In this document: positions 53,272 through 63,609 of the stretch, in pieces
Numbering within the stretch: the first letter of the stretch is position 1
Layout: every line of letters begins with the position of its first letter
Assembly (NCBI GenBank): GCA_015069015.1
Contig: SVJK01000004.1
Location: 1-64,000, forward strand
From: Oscillospiraceae bacterium
GTDB lineage: Bacteria > Bacillota > Clostridia > UMGS1810
Length of the DNA: 64,000 nt
Reading direction: 5' to 3'
Translations under genes and position numbers: made by a program
The notes under the pieces: generated by a model
The model's database searches: none
Told to the model about the DNA's origin: nothing
The model's input: only the letters and a program-made list of their open reading frames with translations

Positions 53272-56200
53272 ATGTTCAAAAACATCAGGAAAATTGTAAG
53301 TTCTTTTCTGACAGCAGCTCTCATTGTATCAAGTTTTTCTACTATGGGAATTGCCGCAGAAGAAACTGCGAGAAAAGTTATTGCGTCAGACAATTTCCAG
53401 TCTTACACAAAAGGCGCTTCAACCGTTGGAGATTACGGCGGTGCAGCCAAAGGAAACCTCTGGAAACTTGAAGAAGACGAAACCGGCAACAAATATTTTG
53501 CCATGACGGTTAACACCACAAGCGATGCCCACCTTGACGGAACTTTCGGTGAGGCAATGACCGGCAAGTTTGTGTTTCAGTTTGATATGAGATTCCGTGA
53601 CTACGGCCCTGTTGCCAAATGGCTCTATTTTATGGACGATGGCGGAAATGATATTTTTATTTTAGATATCAACCCCAACGGAACAATCACAACCCATAAC
53701 GGTGTGGCAATCGGTAACTATGCTCTCAATATGTGGTACACGATTGTTGTGGAACTTGACTGTAAGGCAGGAATGATGAACATTAAGTTCAACAATAAAT
53801 GGAGAGTTCTTGATCATCCCATTGGCGAATGTTCTCCTTCAAAGTGGAGATTCCATATGCGTTCACCCTCAGGTGAAAGTACGGTTGATCTTGATAATAT
53901 TTCTGTATACACAGGAGCATATACTATGGAAGAAATAAAACAGTCAGAAGAGGAAACCACACCAAATGCATCAACTTCAACTTCAGACCCCTATGCAGCA
54001 AAATATGACCTTAGTGCAATGTATATTGGAAAAGATTCCACACTTGTTAAAGGTCAGCAGGTATACATATCACAAAACGACGAAATCGTTCCCTATAAAA
54101 ACGGTGAAGTTAAGATGGTACCCGTGAAGGCGTTCACAGAAAGTCTTGGCGGAACAGCATCCTGGGATCCTGCAGATTCAAGTGCAACATTCACCGCTAA
54201 AGGAAAAACCGTGAAACTTTTTAACGGCAAACGTACTTGTATTGTTGACGGAGTTGAAAAAACACTCATGTGTCCCGCTGATGTCGGAGCAGGCAATGTG
54301 TTCTATGCTCCCGCAAAGGATCTTTGTGAATTTTTCGGTCAGTTCTTCCACGAAGAAGATAACGGTCTTATTATCTATAGTGACAATGACCACTCAAAGG
54401 ACCTTGACTGGGTAGGCAACATGAAGTTTATGAGAAATCTTTGTGAAAGTTTCATGTTTGATGACGTAACCGGTGCAGAAATGACTGCAAAGATTGTGGC
54501 AAATCATCCGAACAATCATCATCCCCGTCTCATATTCACAGAAGAAAAATTTGCAAAAATCAGAGCAGAAATTAATGATCCCAACGGTGACCCTGTATAT
54601 AAGAAGATGTTCAACGAACTCAAAAGTCACTGCGAAGGATATATGAAACAGACCCCCTCAGGTTATGAAATCAGAGACGGAATCCGTCTTCTCTATGTTG
54701 TAAGAGAAAATGAAGACAGAATGCTTGCTCTTGCAATTCTCTATAACCTTACAGGTGAAGAAAAATATGCAAGAAGAGCATATGAAGAAATGTATGTATC
54801 CTCCTGCTTTGTAGATTTTAACCCCTATCACTTCCTCGATGTTGGTGAAATGGCGGCGTGCCTTGGTCTTACCTACGACTGGATGTATAACTGGATGGAT
54901 GACAATCAGAGAAGAATCATCCGCGAAGCAATCATCAAAAAAGGTATCTATCCCATCATAGAAGACTTTGACGGTCTCCCAAGAAGCCGCTCCTGGAACT
55001 GGAGAGGCGAACTTGCCGACAACTGGTGTCTTGTTATCTCAGGCGTTGCAGTTGGTGCAATGGCTGTTGTTGACGAAGCATATGACCTTGACAGGATAAA
55101 CTGCGAAAGAGCAATGGAACAGTGCCTCATTGACATAAGAAGAGCCCTCAGTCTCTTTGCTCCCTACGGTGCATATGAAGAAGGTTTTAACTACTGGGAT
55201 TATGCAATGAGATTTTATGTTCAGACCATGGGATGTCTCGAAACTGCAATAGGCGATGACTTTGGATATTCCGATGTTGTGGGAATGTCCATGACACATC
55301 AGTATTTAAGTGCTATGAACGGTTCTGTTCAGGCATTCTCCTACCACGATACAGGTGAAGCCGGAGTAACATGGCACTCACCGGTTCTGTGGCTTGCAAA
55401 AACATTTAACGATCCTTCAATTGCACAGCCAAGAGTTGAGCAGATGAAGAGATCAAGTTCAGGTAAAACAAATATTATCTGGGATTTCTATTTCTACGAT
55501 CCTGCATTTAACAATGTTTCAAATGCCAACAGACAACTTGATGTATCTCTTCCCATAGCAGAAGTTGCAACAATGAGATCAGGCTTTGATGTTCAGGATA
55601 TGTGGCTTGGTCTCCACTGTGACGATCCAATCGGCGGTGAAGGTCATGACCATATGGACTCAGGTGTATTCGTTCTTGATTCTCAGGGTGTCAGCTGGTT
55701 CTTTGACCTTGGTGCCGACGGCTATAACATCGGTAACTACCATCAGGCCTACCGTGTAAGAGGTGAAGGACATAACCTTGTAATCTTTAACCCTACTGCC
55801 AACTATTCACTCAAATATGGCGGTAATGCGTATATGGAAAAATTCAGCAGCGAAGCACAGGGTGCTTATGCAATAGGTAATCTTGACGATGCACACAGAG
55901 ACGATATCGGAGTTATATCCCACAGGCGTGGTGCAAAACTTGATGATATGAGAAGAGTTGCAACAATTCAGGATGAAATAAGACTTTCCAAACCTGCTGA
56001 CATGTACTGGTTTGCTCACACAAGAGCAGAAATTGAGATTTCAGAAGACGGAAAGAGTGCAATCCTTACCCGTCAGGGCAAGAAACTCCTTGCAAAAATT
56101 ATAAACGGAGAAGGTGCAACATTCTCAGTTATGCCTGCAGCTCCCTTCCCACAGTCACCTCAGAATCCAAAACAGGCTATCAACACCGGTGTAAGTAAAC

Positions 56201-57009
56201 TCACAATTCATATTCCTGAAGTTCAGAATATTGACCTTTGTGTAAGTTTTGTAGACTATAACGATGCATACTATGACGGTATGTATAATATGGAATATAA
56301 ACCTCTTGATGAGTGGGATATCCCCGACGGTGAACTTGCAGATACAGGAATTGCCCTTGCAAGCGGAATCTATGTAAACGGTGAACTCATTCCCGGATTT
56401 GATCCCTACAAGGATGTATACGCTCTTGGCGGTGAAAATCTTGAAGAGGCTATGAATAACGTAACTGCAACAGGCGATGGCGAAATCATCATCAAAAAGG
56501 TTGAAGGCACAGCAGGAACAGTTTCAGTTCTTGTAATGGGAACAGGCTACCAGAGACCTAAGATATACACCCTCAAGTTCAATATGGGCGGCGGAATCGG
56601 AGAGCCTGCAGGAAAATATGTTCTCCAGCCTGTAAAAATTGAGGTTAGTGACATTCCTCAGCCTGTAAATGCTCCTGAAAACCTTGCCGATGGCGATCTT
56701 ACCACAAAATGGGCAGCAGAGGGCATTCAGTGGATTCTCTATGACCTTGGTGCCGTGAAAGATCTCGACAGCGTGAGCATAGCATTTATGGAAGGAGACA
56801 TAAGAACTGCTCAGTTTGAAATCTGGACATCAGAAGACGGTGTAAACTTCAAACAGTGGTTTGACGGCGATGCAATGCCCACACTGGAACTTGAAAACCA
56901 CAAACTTCCCGGAGCAAAAGCACAGTATGTGAAAGTTGTTGTAAAAGGTTATAACAACAATCCGGGCAACTGGAACTCCGTAATGGAACTTAGAGTTTAC
57001 GCAGCATAA
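53272..57009 (+). CDS. Secreted heparinase II/III-like lyase with C-terminal F5/8-type domain (1245 aa)
   Basis: A signal peptide (about 1-29) is followed by a LamG-like domain (about 35-220) and a copper-amine-oxidase-N-like beta domain (about 250-365; VPVKAFTESLGGTASWDP). The catalytic part has an alpha/alpha toroid (about 415-700; HPRLIFTEEKFAKIR, YHFLDVGEMAACLGLTYDWMYNW) and a heparinase II/III beta-sheet domain (about 760-1010; GGEGHDHMDSGVFVLDSQG, YRVRGEGHNLVIF). The C-terminus (about 1120-1245) is a discoidin/F5-8 type C sugar-binding module. It cleaves a uronic-acid polysaccharide outside the cell; the substrate is unknown. It is related to 21787-25827 but with different accessory domains. 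The ATG follows AAAGGAGG. Confidence 0.88.
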   Translation: MFKNIRKIVSSFLTAALIVSSFSTMGIAAEETARKVIASDNFQSYTKGASTVGDYGGAAKGNLWKLEEDETGNKYFAMTVNTTSDAHLDGTFGEAMTGKFVFQFDMRFRDYGPVAKWLYFMDDGGNDIFILDINPNGTITTHNGVAIGNYALNMWYTIVVELDCKAGMMNIKFNNKWRVLDHPIGECSPSKWRFHMRSPSGESTVDLDNISVYTGAYTMEEIKQSEEETTPNASTSTSDPYAAKYDLSAMYIGKDSTLVKGQQVYISQNDEIVPYKNGEVKMVPVKAFTESLGGTASWDPADSSATFTAKGKTVKLFNGKRTCIVDGVEKTLMCPADVGAGNVFYAPAKDLCEFFGQFFHEEDNGLIIYSDNDHSKDLDWVGNMKFMRNLCESFMFDDVTGAEMTAKIVANHPNNHHPRLIFTEEKFAKIRAEINDPNGDPVYKKMFNELKSHCEGYMKQTPSGYEIRDGIRLLYVVRENEDRMLALAILYNLTGEEKYARRAYEEMYVSSCFVDFNPYHFLDVGEMAACLGLTYDWMYNWMDDNQRRIIREAIIKKGIYPIIEDFDGLPRSRSWNWRGELADNWCLVISGVAVGAMAVVDEAYDLDRINCERAMEQCLIDIRRALSLFAPYGAYEEGFNYWDYAMRFYVQTMGCLETAIGDDFGYSDVVGMSMTHQYLSAMNGSVQAFSYHDTGEAGVTWHSPVLWLAKTFNDPSIAQPRVEQMKRSSSGKTNIIWDFYFYDPAFNNVSNANRQLDVSLPIAEVATMRSGFDVQDMWLGLHCDDPIGGEGHDHMDSGVFVLDSQGVSWFFDLGADGYNIGNYHQAYRVRGEGHNLVIFNPTANYSLKYGGNAYMEKFSSEAQGAYAIGNLDDAHRDDIGVISHRRGAKLDDMRRVATIQDEIRLSKPADMYWFAHTRAEIEISEDGKSAILTRQGKKLLAKIINGEGATFSVMPAAPFPQSPQNPKQAINTGVSKLTIHIPEVQNIDLCVSFVDYNDAYYDGMYNMEYKPLDEWDIPDGELADTGIALASGIYVNGELIPGFDPYKDVYALGGENLEEAMNNVTATGDGEIIIKKVEGTAGTVSVLVMGTGYQRPKIYTLKFNMGGGIGEPAGKYVLQPVKIEVSDIPQPVNAPENLADGDLTTKWAAEGIQWILYDLGAVKDLDSVSIAFMEGDIRTAQFEIWTSEDGVNFKQWFDGDAMPTLELENHKLPGAKAQYVKVVVKGYNNNPGNWNSVMELRVYAA

Positions 57010-57024
57010 ATCAGATAAAGAATG

Positions 57025-57069
57025 AATCCGGCGGGAGCAAAAGACTTTGTTTCCGCCCGGAATCGGATT
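57025..57069 (+). terminator. Intercistronic hairpin
   Basis: AATCCGGCGGGAGCAAA pairs imperfectly with TTTGTTTCCGCC and the CGGATT end. There is no T run, so it may attenuate or mark a processing site between the lyase and the SLH genes rather than fully terminate. Confidence 0.5.
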
Positions 57070-57104
57070 TAACTACCTATTACAATAGGAAAGGAATGAA
57101 ACAA

Positions 57105-60100
57105 ATGGCAAAACAAACAAAAAGACTGCTTGCTCTTTTTATAGCATCTGTTATGTGTTTTTCACTTTGTGTACCTTCACTTGCAGAAGATACTGAAGTC
57201 AAAGATGAACCTCTTTTCTATGACTTCAACACAGATGATCCAACATCCTATTTTGCAAGTATTCCCGGCTGGAATTTATCAACCACAAAAAGTGCATTTA
57301 CTATCCACTCGTGGGAAAAGGATTCTCCGGATGAACAGGAGTGGGGAAATAGCCTTAAATATATAAACGGTGCAGGTAATGAGCAGGCGAGAGTCGAAGT
57401 CGGAAGCAAGGCTTATGACAGTGTCGGAATAGAGTTTTCTGTCCGTATAGACTCTGCCTCAAACAATATGTACGTTGATTTTCGTAATGAAAAAGACATA
57501 TATGCGGTAGTCTTTGATACAAACAAAAGAGTTAACTTTTTCTCAACCACCATTGCAAACTACGAACTTGAAAAGTGGTATGATGTAAAATGTGAACTCA
57601 GCGTGGCTAACAAATATGCCTGCCTCTGGTTTAAGGAACACTCTTCAGACACCTGGGATGTGTATAATCAGTTTGGCATCGAAAAAATTACAGGCACAGA
57701 AATACAGAGAATGATGTTTGAAATTCACGGCGGAGCAGACAATGACGGTGGTGTGAAATATATAGACAATCTGAAGGTATATCCGATTGCAGACGGTCTC
57801 AAGCCTTCGCTTTCAATATATAATGATGATTTTGAAGATGGAATTAATCATGCATCAAGCGTAACTGACTACAGTAAAATGTGGAAATCAATGAACACCA
57901 ACTCTCAGACAGAAATCACAGCAGAACCTCTTGAAGGCTATGAGGGTAAAGTTCTTAAATTAAAAGATGTTTCATCTTCTACTGCCCAGGTGAATCTTAC
58001 AGTAGGAAAATATCCTTTCTCAGATGCAAATGCACCTGATGTACGTCATCTTATGACCTATAAAATGGGTTCAAGTTTCAATGGCGGAATTGCATGTGTG
58101 TATATGAAATATGTTTCTCCCCAGAGAAATTCCAAAAGTGAAGTGAATCTTCTCACCTTAAAAGAGAATCAGGTAATAATGGAAGACAAAGACGGTTACC
58201 ACACATTCGATGCAAAAATCGAACCCGGTAAACTCTATGACGTAACCTATCTCTACGATGCAAAATCAAAAGTTGCAGTTCTTTCCGTTGTTGACGGAAA
58301 CGGAGATACAATTTCAAAATTCCTTGATCTTGGACTTTTTGATTCAGAATATGGCTATGTGTATAACATAGAATTTGCAAACGGCTCCGTAGGTGAGAAC
58401 ACAGTATATGTTGATGATTTTTCCTGGGACATCAATTCGGTAGAATTTGAACTTTCAGATTGCTATGTTAAAAGCGGAAATTCAGACGATTCAGACCTTG
58501 ACGAAACTGTAGTTTTTGAATATACAGATATGGTTGAGGAAAATATCGAACCTGTAGTTACAGTCAAAAAAGACGGTGCAGAAGTTGATACTGCCTACAT
58601 AGTTACAGGAAAAGGCAACGCAGTTCAGGTTGCATTTGATGAACTTGAGAGAAATTCTTCCTATGAAGTTTCTCTTTCGGGAATAAATTCAGTTTTTGGA
58701 GATTCATCATCTAAAAACACAGTAAGTTTTGTCACATCAGACTATGCGGTAGATGTAGAAACCATTTCCGTATCAGACGGCGTTATAACTGCAAATCTCA
58801 AGGGCGCATTCAAAAATGGAACAGAGGCATATATTGCAGCATCAGCATATGACAGTGACGATAACATAACAGAAGTTAAACTTCTTCCCATAGAAGTTCC
58901 CTACAGAGATGCATCTGCAGTAACTTTCACACCCGAATTTGAAGGTGACTACAGTTACATAAAAGCAGTTGTTATAAGAAACTTTGCATCTGCAATTTTC
59001 TATTCAGCCAATGTTCCCACAGATGGCGGAGAAATTGAAGATGGCACGCAAGACGAAGAATATGAAGCAATCACTTCAATAGAAATAGACGAAGACACTT
59101 TCACAGTTTGCGGTGAAAATATTTCTAAAGACAGTTCTGTCATTGGAATTCAGGTTCTGAAATCAGGAAAAACATGGACAGACCTTTCGGGATTTGATTA
59201 TGAAAACGGTGACATCACCGAAATCCTTGCAGGATTTGATTCTGTGGCAGATGTGGAATATGGTGAAGGCTATTCATTCACACAGAAACTCTCCGGCGGT
59301 GATATGCCTGCATTCAGGGTTCGTTTTGGCGATGGAATCATCACCTATTATGATCCTGTCTTAATGGAAAACATCAATAATGCCCAGACTGCAGACGAAC
59401 TTTCAGAAATTGTTAAAGCAGACTCGGCAGTATGGGATGAAATGTGCGCAGTTGTTGAAAATCTCGAAGATGACGAAGAAGCACTTTTCTGGCAGATTCT
59501 TTTAGATACCAAAGACAATTTGAAAGATGAAGGCAAAGCCCTTTCACTTCCTTCCGAGGTGACAGAACTTGCACCGGGAGTATCTGCCCTTGCAAGACTC
59601 AAAACTTCAGGAAAAGATGAACTTAAAAATCTTTTTGACACACTTGCAGATGAGGGAATATTTGAAACAAATTCCTATGAAATATATGCAGGAGTCGGAG
59701 ATTTTGAAGGTTTCGGAATGTCTGCTTCCCAGAAGGACTCTTTTACAGCCCACATTCAGAAAAACGTAAGAGACTATGAATATATAGAAGATTTTGTCAG
59801 AGACTTTGACGAAAACGCAGTATTTTATGCGATAAAAGACGGTTCAAAACAACGAATCAACAAAATCCTCACCACATCAGATCTTTTAGATTCAGATGAA
59901 TTCCCCACATATGAAACTTTGAATGCCACAAAACGCAACACCGTATGTTCAGAACTTGGCACAAGCAAACTTTTCACATCAATAGAGTCTCTTGAAGATG
60001 CCGTTGAAAGTGAATCAAAAGCAGCCAAGAAAATTAAAGAAGAAAACGGTGGCGGCGTAGGCAGCGGTGCAGGCGGTGGTGCAGGCGGCGGTTCATATTC

Positions 60101-60701
60101 CAACAACAAAGGCCAGCCTGTTGTGTCTGTCGGCGAAGAAGATAAAGAAGAAGTGAAAGTCCTTTCCTTTGATGATATCAAAAATGTTGAATGGGCACAA
60201 AAAGCAATCAATGCTCTTGCAGAAAAGAAAATCGTATCCGGTGACGGAAAAGGAAGTTTCAGACCAAGCGATTTTGTCACAAGAGAAGAATTTGTAAAAA
60301 TGCTTGTTCTCACTCTTAACATTTCCACATCATCTGCTGATGAAAACTTTGATGATATCACATCTTCCGATTGGTGTCGTCCCTATGTTGCAGCGGCAAT
60401 TTCCAAAGGAATTGTAAACGGCATAGACGAAAATAACTTTGGTAAAGGAAGAATAATCACAAGAGAAGAAATGGCAACAATGACCTACCGTGCATTATCT
60501 GCTATGGGCATAATGCTCGGCGGTGCCCATAAAGATGAATTTGCAGATATCGGTTCAATCAGTGACTGGGCAAAGGAAGCTTGCGTGAAGATGCAGGAGG
60601 CAGGCATCATAAACGGTATGGGTCAAAACCACTTTGCACCAAAAGAAAATGTAACAAGAGCACAGGCAGCAAAAATACTCTATGAAGTATTATCAAGATA
60701 A
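57105..60701 (+). CDS. Large LamG-type surface protein with three C-terminal SLH modules (1198 aa)
   Basis: A signal peptide (about 1-28) and two LamG/concanavalin-like domains (about 32-225 and 245-445) are followed by beta-sandwich regions (about 450-640) and a helical region (about 760-965). A Gly-rich linker (about 980-1000; GSGAGGGAGGGS) leads to three SLH modules (about 1020-1198; VTREEFVKMLVLTL, ITREEMATMTYRAL, VTRAQAAKILYEVL). It is held on the envelope by SLH and probably binds polysaccharide. No catalytic domain is recognised. The ATG at 57105 has AAAGGA nine bases upstream; the ATG at 57096 is too close to it. Confidence 0.87.
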   Translation: MAKQTKRLLALFIASVMCFSLCVPSLAEDTEVKDEPLFYDFNTDDPTSYFASIPGWNLSTTKSAFTIHSWEKDSPDEQEWGNSLKYINGAGNEQARVEVGSKAYDSVGIEFSVRIDSASNNMYVDFRNEKDIYAVVFDTNKRVNFFSTTIANYELEKWYDVKCELSVANKYACLWFKEHSSDTWDVYNQFGIEKITGTEIQRMMFEIHGGADNDGGVKYIDNLKVYPIADGLKPSLSIYNDDFEDGINHASSVTDYSKMWKSMNTNSQTEITAEPLEGYEGKVLKLKDVSSSTAQVNLTVGKYPFSDANAPDVRHLMTYKMGSSFNGGIACVYMKYVSPQRNSKSEVNLLTLKENQVIMEDKDGYHTFDAKIEPGKLYDVTYLYDAKSKVAVLSVVDGNGDTISKFLDLGLFDSEYGYVYNIEFANGSVGENTVYVDDFSWDINSVEFELSDCYVKSGNSDDSDLDETVVFEYTDMVEENIEPVVTVKKDGAEVDTAYIVTGKGNAVQVAFDELERNSSYEVSLSGINSVFGDSSSKNTVSFVTSDYAVDVETISVSDGVITANLKGAFKNGTEAYIAASAYDSDDNITEVKLLPIEVPYRDASAVTFTPEFEGDYSYIKAVVIRNFASAIFYSANVPTDGGEIEDGTQDEEYEAITSIEIDEDTFTVCGENISKDSSVIGIQVLKSGKTWTDLSGFDYENGDITEILAGFDSVADVEYGEGYSFTQKLSGGDMPAFRVRFGDGIITYYDPVLMENINNAQTADELSEIVKADSAVWDEMCAVVENLEDDEEALFWQILLDTKDNLKDEGKALSLPSEVTELAPGVSALARLKTSGKDELKNLFDTLADEGIFETNSYEIYAGVGDFEGFGMSASQKDSFTAHIQKNVRDYEYIEDFVRDFDENAVFYAIKDGSKQRINKILTTSDLLDSDEFPTYETLNATKRNTVCSELGTSKLFTSIESLEDAVESESKAAKKIKEENGGGVGSGAGGGAGGGSYSNNKGQPVVSVGEEDKEEVKVLSFDDIKNVEWAQKAINALAEKKIVSGDGKGSFRPSDFVTREEFVKMLVLTLNISTSSADENFDDITSSDWCRPYVAAAISKGIVNGIDENNFGKGRIITREEMATMTYRALSAMGIMLGGAHKDEFADIGSISDWAKEACVKMQEAGIINGMGQNHFAPKENVTRAQAAKILYEVLSR

Positions 60702-60715
60702 GGAGGGGATAAATT

Positions 60716-63358
60716 ATGAAAAAAATATTTTCAGTTGTTATAGCACTTTCATTGGTTTTGGCAACTTTTTGCATATCCCCCGTGTCCTATGCTGATGAAA
60801 GTTATTCGGAAAAAGCAATAGAAGTTGTTGCAAAACTTGGACTTATGGAAGGACGTCTGACATATAGTCCTGACATTGAAATAACCAGAGGAGACCTCAT
60901 AGCATCGGTTCTCAACCTTTGTCCTTCAGAGTCTCAGGCAGGGAATTCTGTTTTCACAGACCTTGAAAAAGACCATCCCAATTTTACAGCCATTATGACA
61001 GCTTATAATATGGGACTTGTTGCAGGTTTTGGTGACGGAACTGTTCGCCCGGATGATGCGGCAACAGTTTCACAGGCAATGAAACTTATTTATTATGCCC
61101 TTGGCTATAAGGAGTTTCTTTCACAGGTCACAAGTCCTGCCCAGGCAGTTGAAACAGCAAATGTGGGTACCTTTAGTGATACAAACTCATCGAAGATTCT
61201 CACATCGGGAAAACTTGCAGACCTTCTCGTGCAGGCAGGAGAAAGTTATCCTCTTGAAGCACAGCAGATCACAAAAGACGGCAATGCAACATTCAAATAT
61301 TATACTGCAAAAGAAACAGTTTTAGAAAGATATTATGACATTGTAAGAGTTGAAGGCGTGGTAACATCAGCCGGCGGAATGAATCTTATTGCCGGACAAA
61401 GTTATAATTCTGACTGGATTGTAATTGCAGGAACAGTTCTTAAAAAGGATGCGGTAAGTGCAGATTCATTCTTCGGTCAGAGAGTTGTTGCATATTACCG
61501 TCAGCACAGTGATATGAAAGACAAACGTCTTGTATGTCTTTATTCCTATAACAACACCGTTCACGAAATTTCAGCCGAAGACTATGACGGCTATACAGAC
61601 GGAAAACTCTACTACGAAGTGGGCGATATGGAATATGAAGATATAGACCTTAGTTTTTCATCGGCAGATATGTTTGTAAACAATGTTTTGGTTGCAAATC
61701 CCGAAGAGAGTTATTTTGATATCAATTCAGGAAAAATCACTCTCATCGATAACAACCTTGACAAAAAGATTGACGTTATCATAGTTGTTGAGTATGAGAC
61801 ATATGTTGTTGAATCCGTAAATGCATCACTCAATGCAATTTTTGGAAAATATAACGACGAGGCACTTCTTTTAAATGAATATACAAATGTCAGCATGCTC
61901 GATGAAAACGGCAATGTAATATATCTTGAAGGTCTTTCACCAAATGATGTTCTCTCTGTTGTAAAAGCGGGAGATAAGTCAAACATCTCTCTTGTATATG
62001 CCTTCACGGAACTTCGCGGAACCATTGAAGAAACAAGAGAGTCAAACGGCAAATTCTATGTGACAATTGACGGGAAAGAATACAGAGTAACAGATGATTG
62101 TTATCACTATGAAGGCTCTTTCCTCACAGTTGGCAGAGTAGGTCTTTTCCCGCTTAACACTGCGGGTGAAGTTGCAACCTACAGATCATACGGGGAACTT
62201 GCCCGCTTTGGATATATCATTCAGACAAAGCAGACTCCCGGAATGACAAGCACAGTAATGTCAAAGATTCTTGACCAGAATGGTGAAGTTGTCATATATG
62301 AATATGGAAAAAATGTTAAAATCGATGGCAAGGTGAGAAACTCTGTTGATGCAACACAACTTCTTAACGGAGTTCTCGTTTCCTACACAGTGTCTGACGG
62401 AATTATGAAAACTGTTGACACTCCCTTTAAAAAGGTTTCAAACGGTACAAACGTAACCTATGAAGGCCTTGGCGAAGACGAAAGCCATCTCAATTCTCTC
62501 CAGCTTTACTTTGACGGATATGAAGAGGGAAAAGTAAAAGAAAAGTATAAAGGAACATCCGGTATTCTTGGCGGAATGGTTGCTCTTGATAAATCTGCAC
62601 CAATATTTGTAATTCCTGTGGGTGATGCTGTTCAGGATTCCGACTATAAGGCATATCCTACAAGCCAGTATCTGAGACATGACGGAGATTATCAACTTGT
62701 TGCATATAAAATGAAAGACAGAAGTCTTATTGCAAGTGCGACAGTGGAATACACAACGCCGGCAGGTGCAAACGAAACTGTTAATCCTGATACAAGCCCT
62801 GTAATTGTTGAAACTGCAAGAAAAGTTCTTGATCCAAACGGTGATCCCGCTACAAAGATTGTAGGCTATCAGCAACAGTCAAAAGTGGAACTTTATCTCA
62901 CAGAAGAACTTGAAAGAGAAATCAAGCATACAATCCATAGCGGTGATATCATAAAAGTTTCCTACACCAAAGAGAACTACATCAAAGGTATTGAAGTTCT
63001 CTACTGTTACGAAACCCGTTCTATGGTTGGTGCAAATCCAAGCGCTGAAAAGACTGCACTTTTCCGTGTTATGCAGGCAAATGTGTACAAGAGGGTTGAT
63101 GACATGATAATCTCAACAACACAGGAACTTGTTCCGGGCACAGACTATGAGGGAAAAGAAATTGCTAACGAGGAACTTCGTAACCTTTCAACCTACACAC
63201 TCTTAAAATATGACGAAAGAACACAAACTGTTTCAAAGGCTTCAGTAACAGATGTTGTATCCTTTGAAGATACAGGTTCAATATGTTCAGAACTTGTTGT
63301 ATATGACAGATACGGCGATCCGAGATACATCTATGTATTCAACGATCCCAAAGATTGA
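60716..63358 (+). CDS. Large SLH-domain surface protein B (880 aa)
   Basis: A signal peptide (about 1-26) is followed by two N-terminal SLH modules (about 28-165; ITRGDLIASVLNLCPS, ATVSQAMKLIYYALG) and about 700 residues of beta-rich sequence of unknown fold. It is a paralog of the protein at 17225-19876 in length, order and pattern (e.g. a SGKITLIDNNLDKKIDVI block matching GKIVLIDNDFESGIDVV). Both occur with a heparinase-like lyase and LamG proteins, suggesting a shared role. The start has AGGAGGGG and lies 14 bp after the previous stop. It is the last gene of the unit. Confidence 0.85.
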   Translation: MKKIFSVVIALSLVLATFCISPVSYADESYSEKAIEVVAKLGLMEGRLTYSPDIEITRGDLIASVLNLCPSESQAGNSVFTDLEKDHPNFTAIMTAYNMGLVAGFGDGTVRPDDAATVSQAMKLIYYALGYKEFLSQVTSPAQAVETANVGTFSDTNSSKILTSGKLADLLVQAGESYPLEAQQITKDGNATFKYYTAKETVLERYYDIVRVEGVVTSAGGMNLIAGQSYNSDWIVIAGTVLKKDAVSADSFFGQRVVAYYRQHSDMKDKRLVCLYSYNNTVHEISAEDYDGYTDGKLYYEVGDMEYEDIDLSFSSADMFVNNVLVANPEESYFDINSGKITLIDNNLDKKIDVIIVVEYETYVVESVNASLNAIFGKYNDEALLLNEYTNVSMLDENGNVIYLEGLSPNDVLSVVKAGDKSNISLVYAFTELRGTIEETRESNGKFYVTIDGKEYRVTDDCYHYEGSFLTVGRVGLFPLNTAGEVATYRSYGELARFGYIIQTKQTPGMTSTVMSKILDQNGEVVIYEYGKNVKIDGKVRNSVDATQLLNGVLVSYTVSDGIMKTVDTPFKKVSNGTNVTYEGLGEDESHLNSLQLYFDGYEEGKVKEKYKGTSGILGGMVALDKSAPIFVIPVGDAVQDSDYKAYPTSQYLRHDGDYQLVAYKMKDRSLIASATVEYTTPAGANETVNPDTSPVIVETARKVLDPNGDPATKIVGYQQQSKVELYLTEELEREIKHTIHSGDIIKVSYTKENYIKGIEVLYCYETRSMVGANPSAEKTALFRVMQANVYKRVDDMIISTTQELVPGTDYEGKEIANEELRNLSTYTLLKYDERTQTVSKASVTDVVSFEDTGSICSELVVYDRYGDPRYIYVFNDPKD

Positions 63359-63401
63359 TAGATAAAAAGTTTTGCTATTTATCTGCTCCTAAAAAATAGA
63401 T

Positions 63402-63454
63402 GGATTCAGTGCCACTCTCCGGCTTCCCCCGGAGAGTGGCGGAATCTGAATCCG
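63402..63454 (+). terminator. Large hairpin after the surface-protein operon
   Basis: GCCACTCTCCGG and CCGGAGAGTGGC form a 12-bp perfect stem around CTTCCC, extended by GGATTCAG/CTGAATCC outside. There is no clear T run, but its size and place suggest termination or mRNA end protection. Confidence 0.65.
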
Positions 63455-63533
63455 TACACAGGATGATATGTAAAAGTTAATAAAGACTTTGTTGATTTTT
63501 ACATATTATCATAAAAGACATTCATTAAAAGTC

Positions 63534-63563
63534 TTGACAACACCTTATAGTATTTGATAACAT
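63534..63563 (+). promoter_or_regulatory. Promoter of the last gene
   Basis: TTGACA, an 18-bp spacer and TAACAT. Transcription should start near 63570. Confidence 0.6.
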
Positions 63564-63572
63564 TAATTATTA

Positions 63573-63595
63573 GGCACAATTTAACGAATTGTGCC
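63573..63595 (+). promoter_or_regulatory. Palindrome in the leader of the last gene (candidate operator)
   Basis: GGCACAATT-TAACG-AATTGTGCC, 9-bp perfect arms, just after the predicted transcription start and touching the ribosome binding site AGAAGGAG. It may be an operator or a hairpin that hides the ribosome site. Confidence 0.5.
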
Positions 63596-63609
63596 AGAAG
63601 GAGTCAAAA

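Noticed and set aside
59825-60361. 178-aa minus-strand reading
   Set aside because: It is antisense to the SLH modules and Gly-rich linker of the 1198-aa surface protein, with low-complexity composition and no ribosome site.
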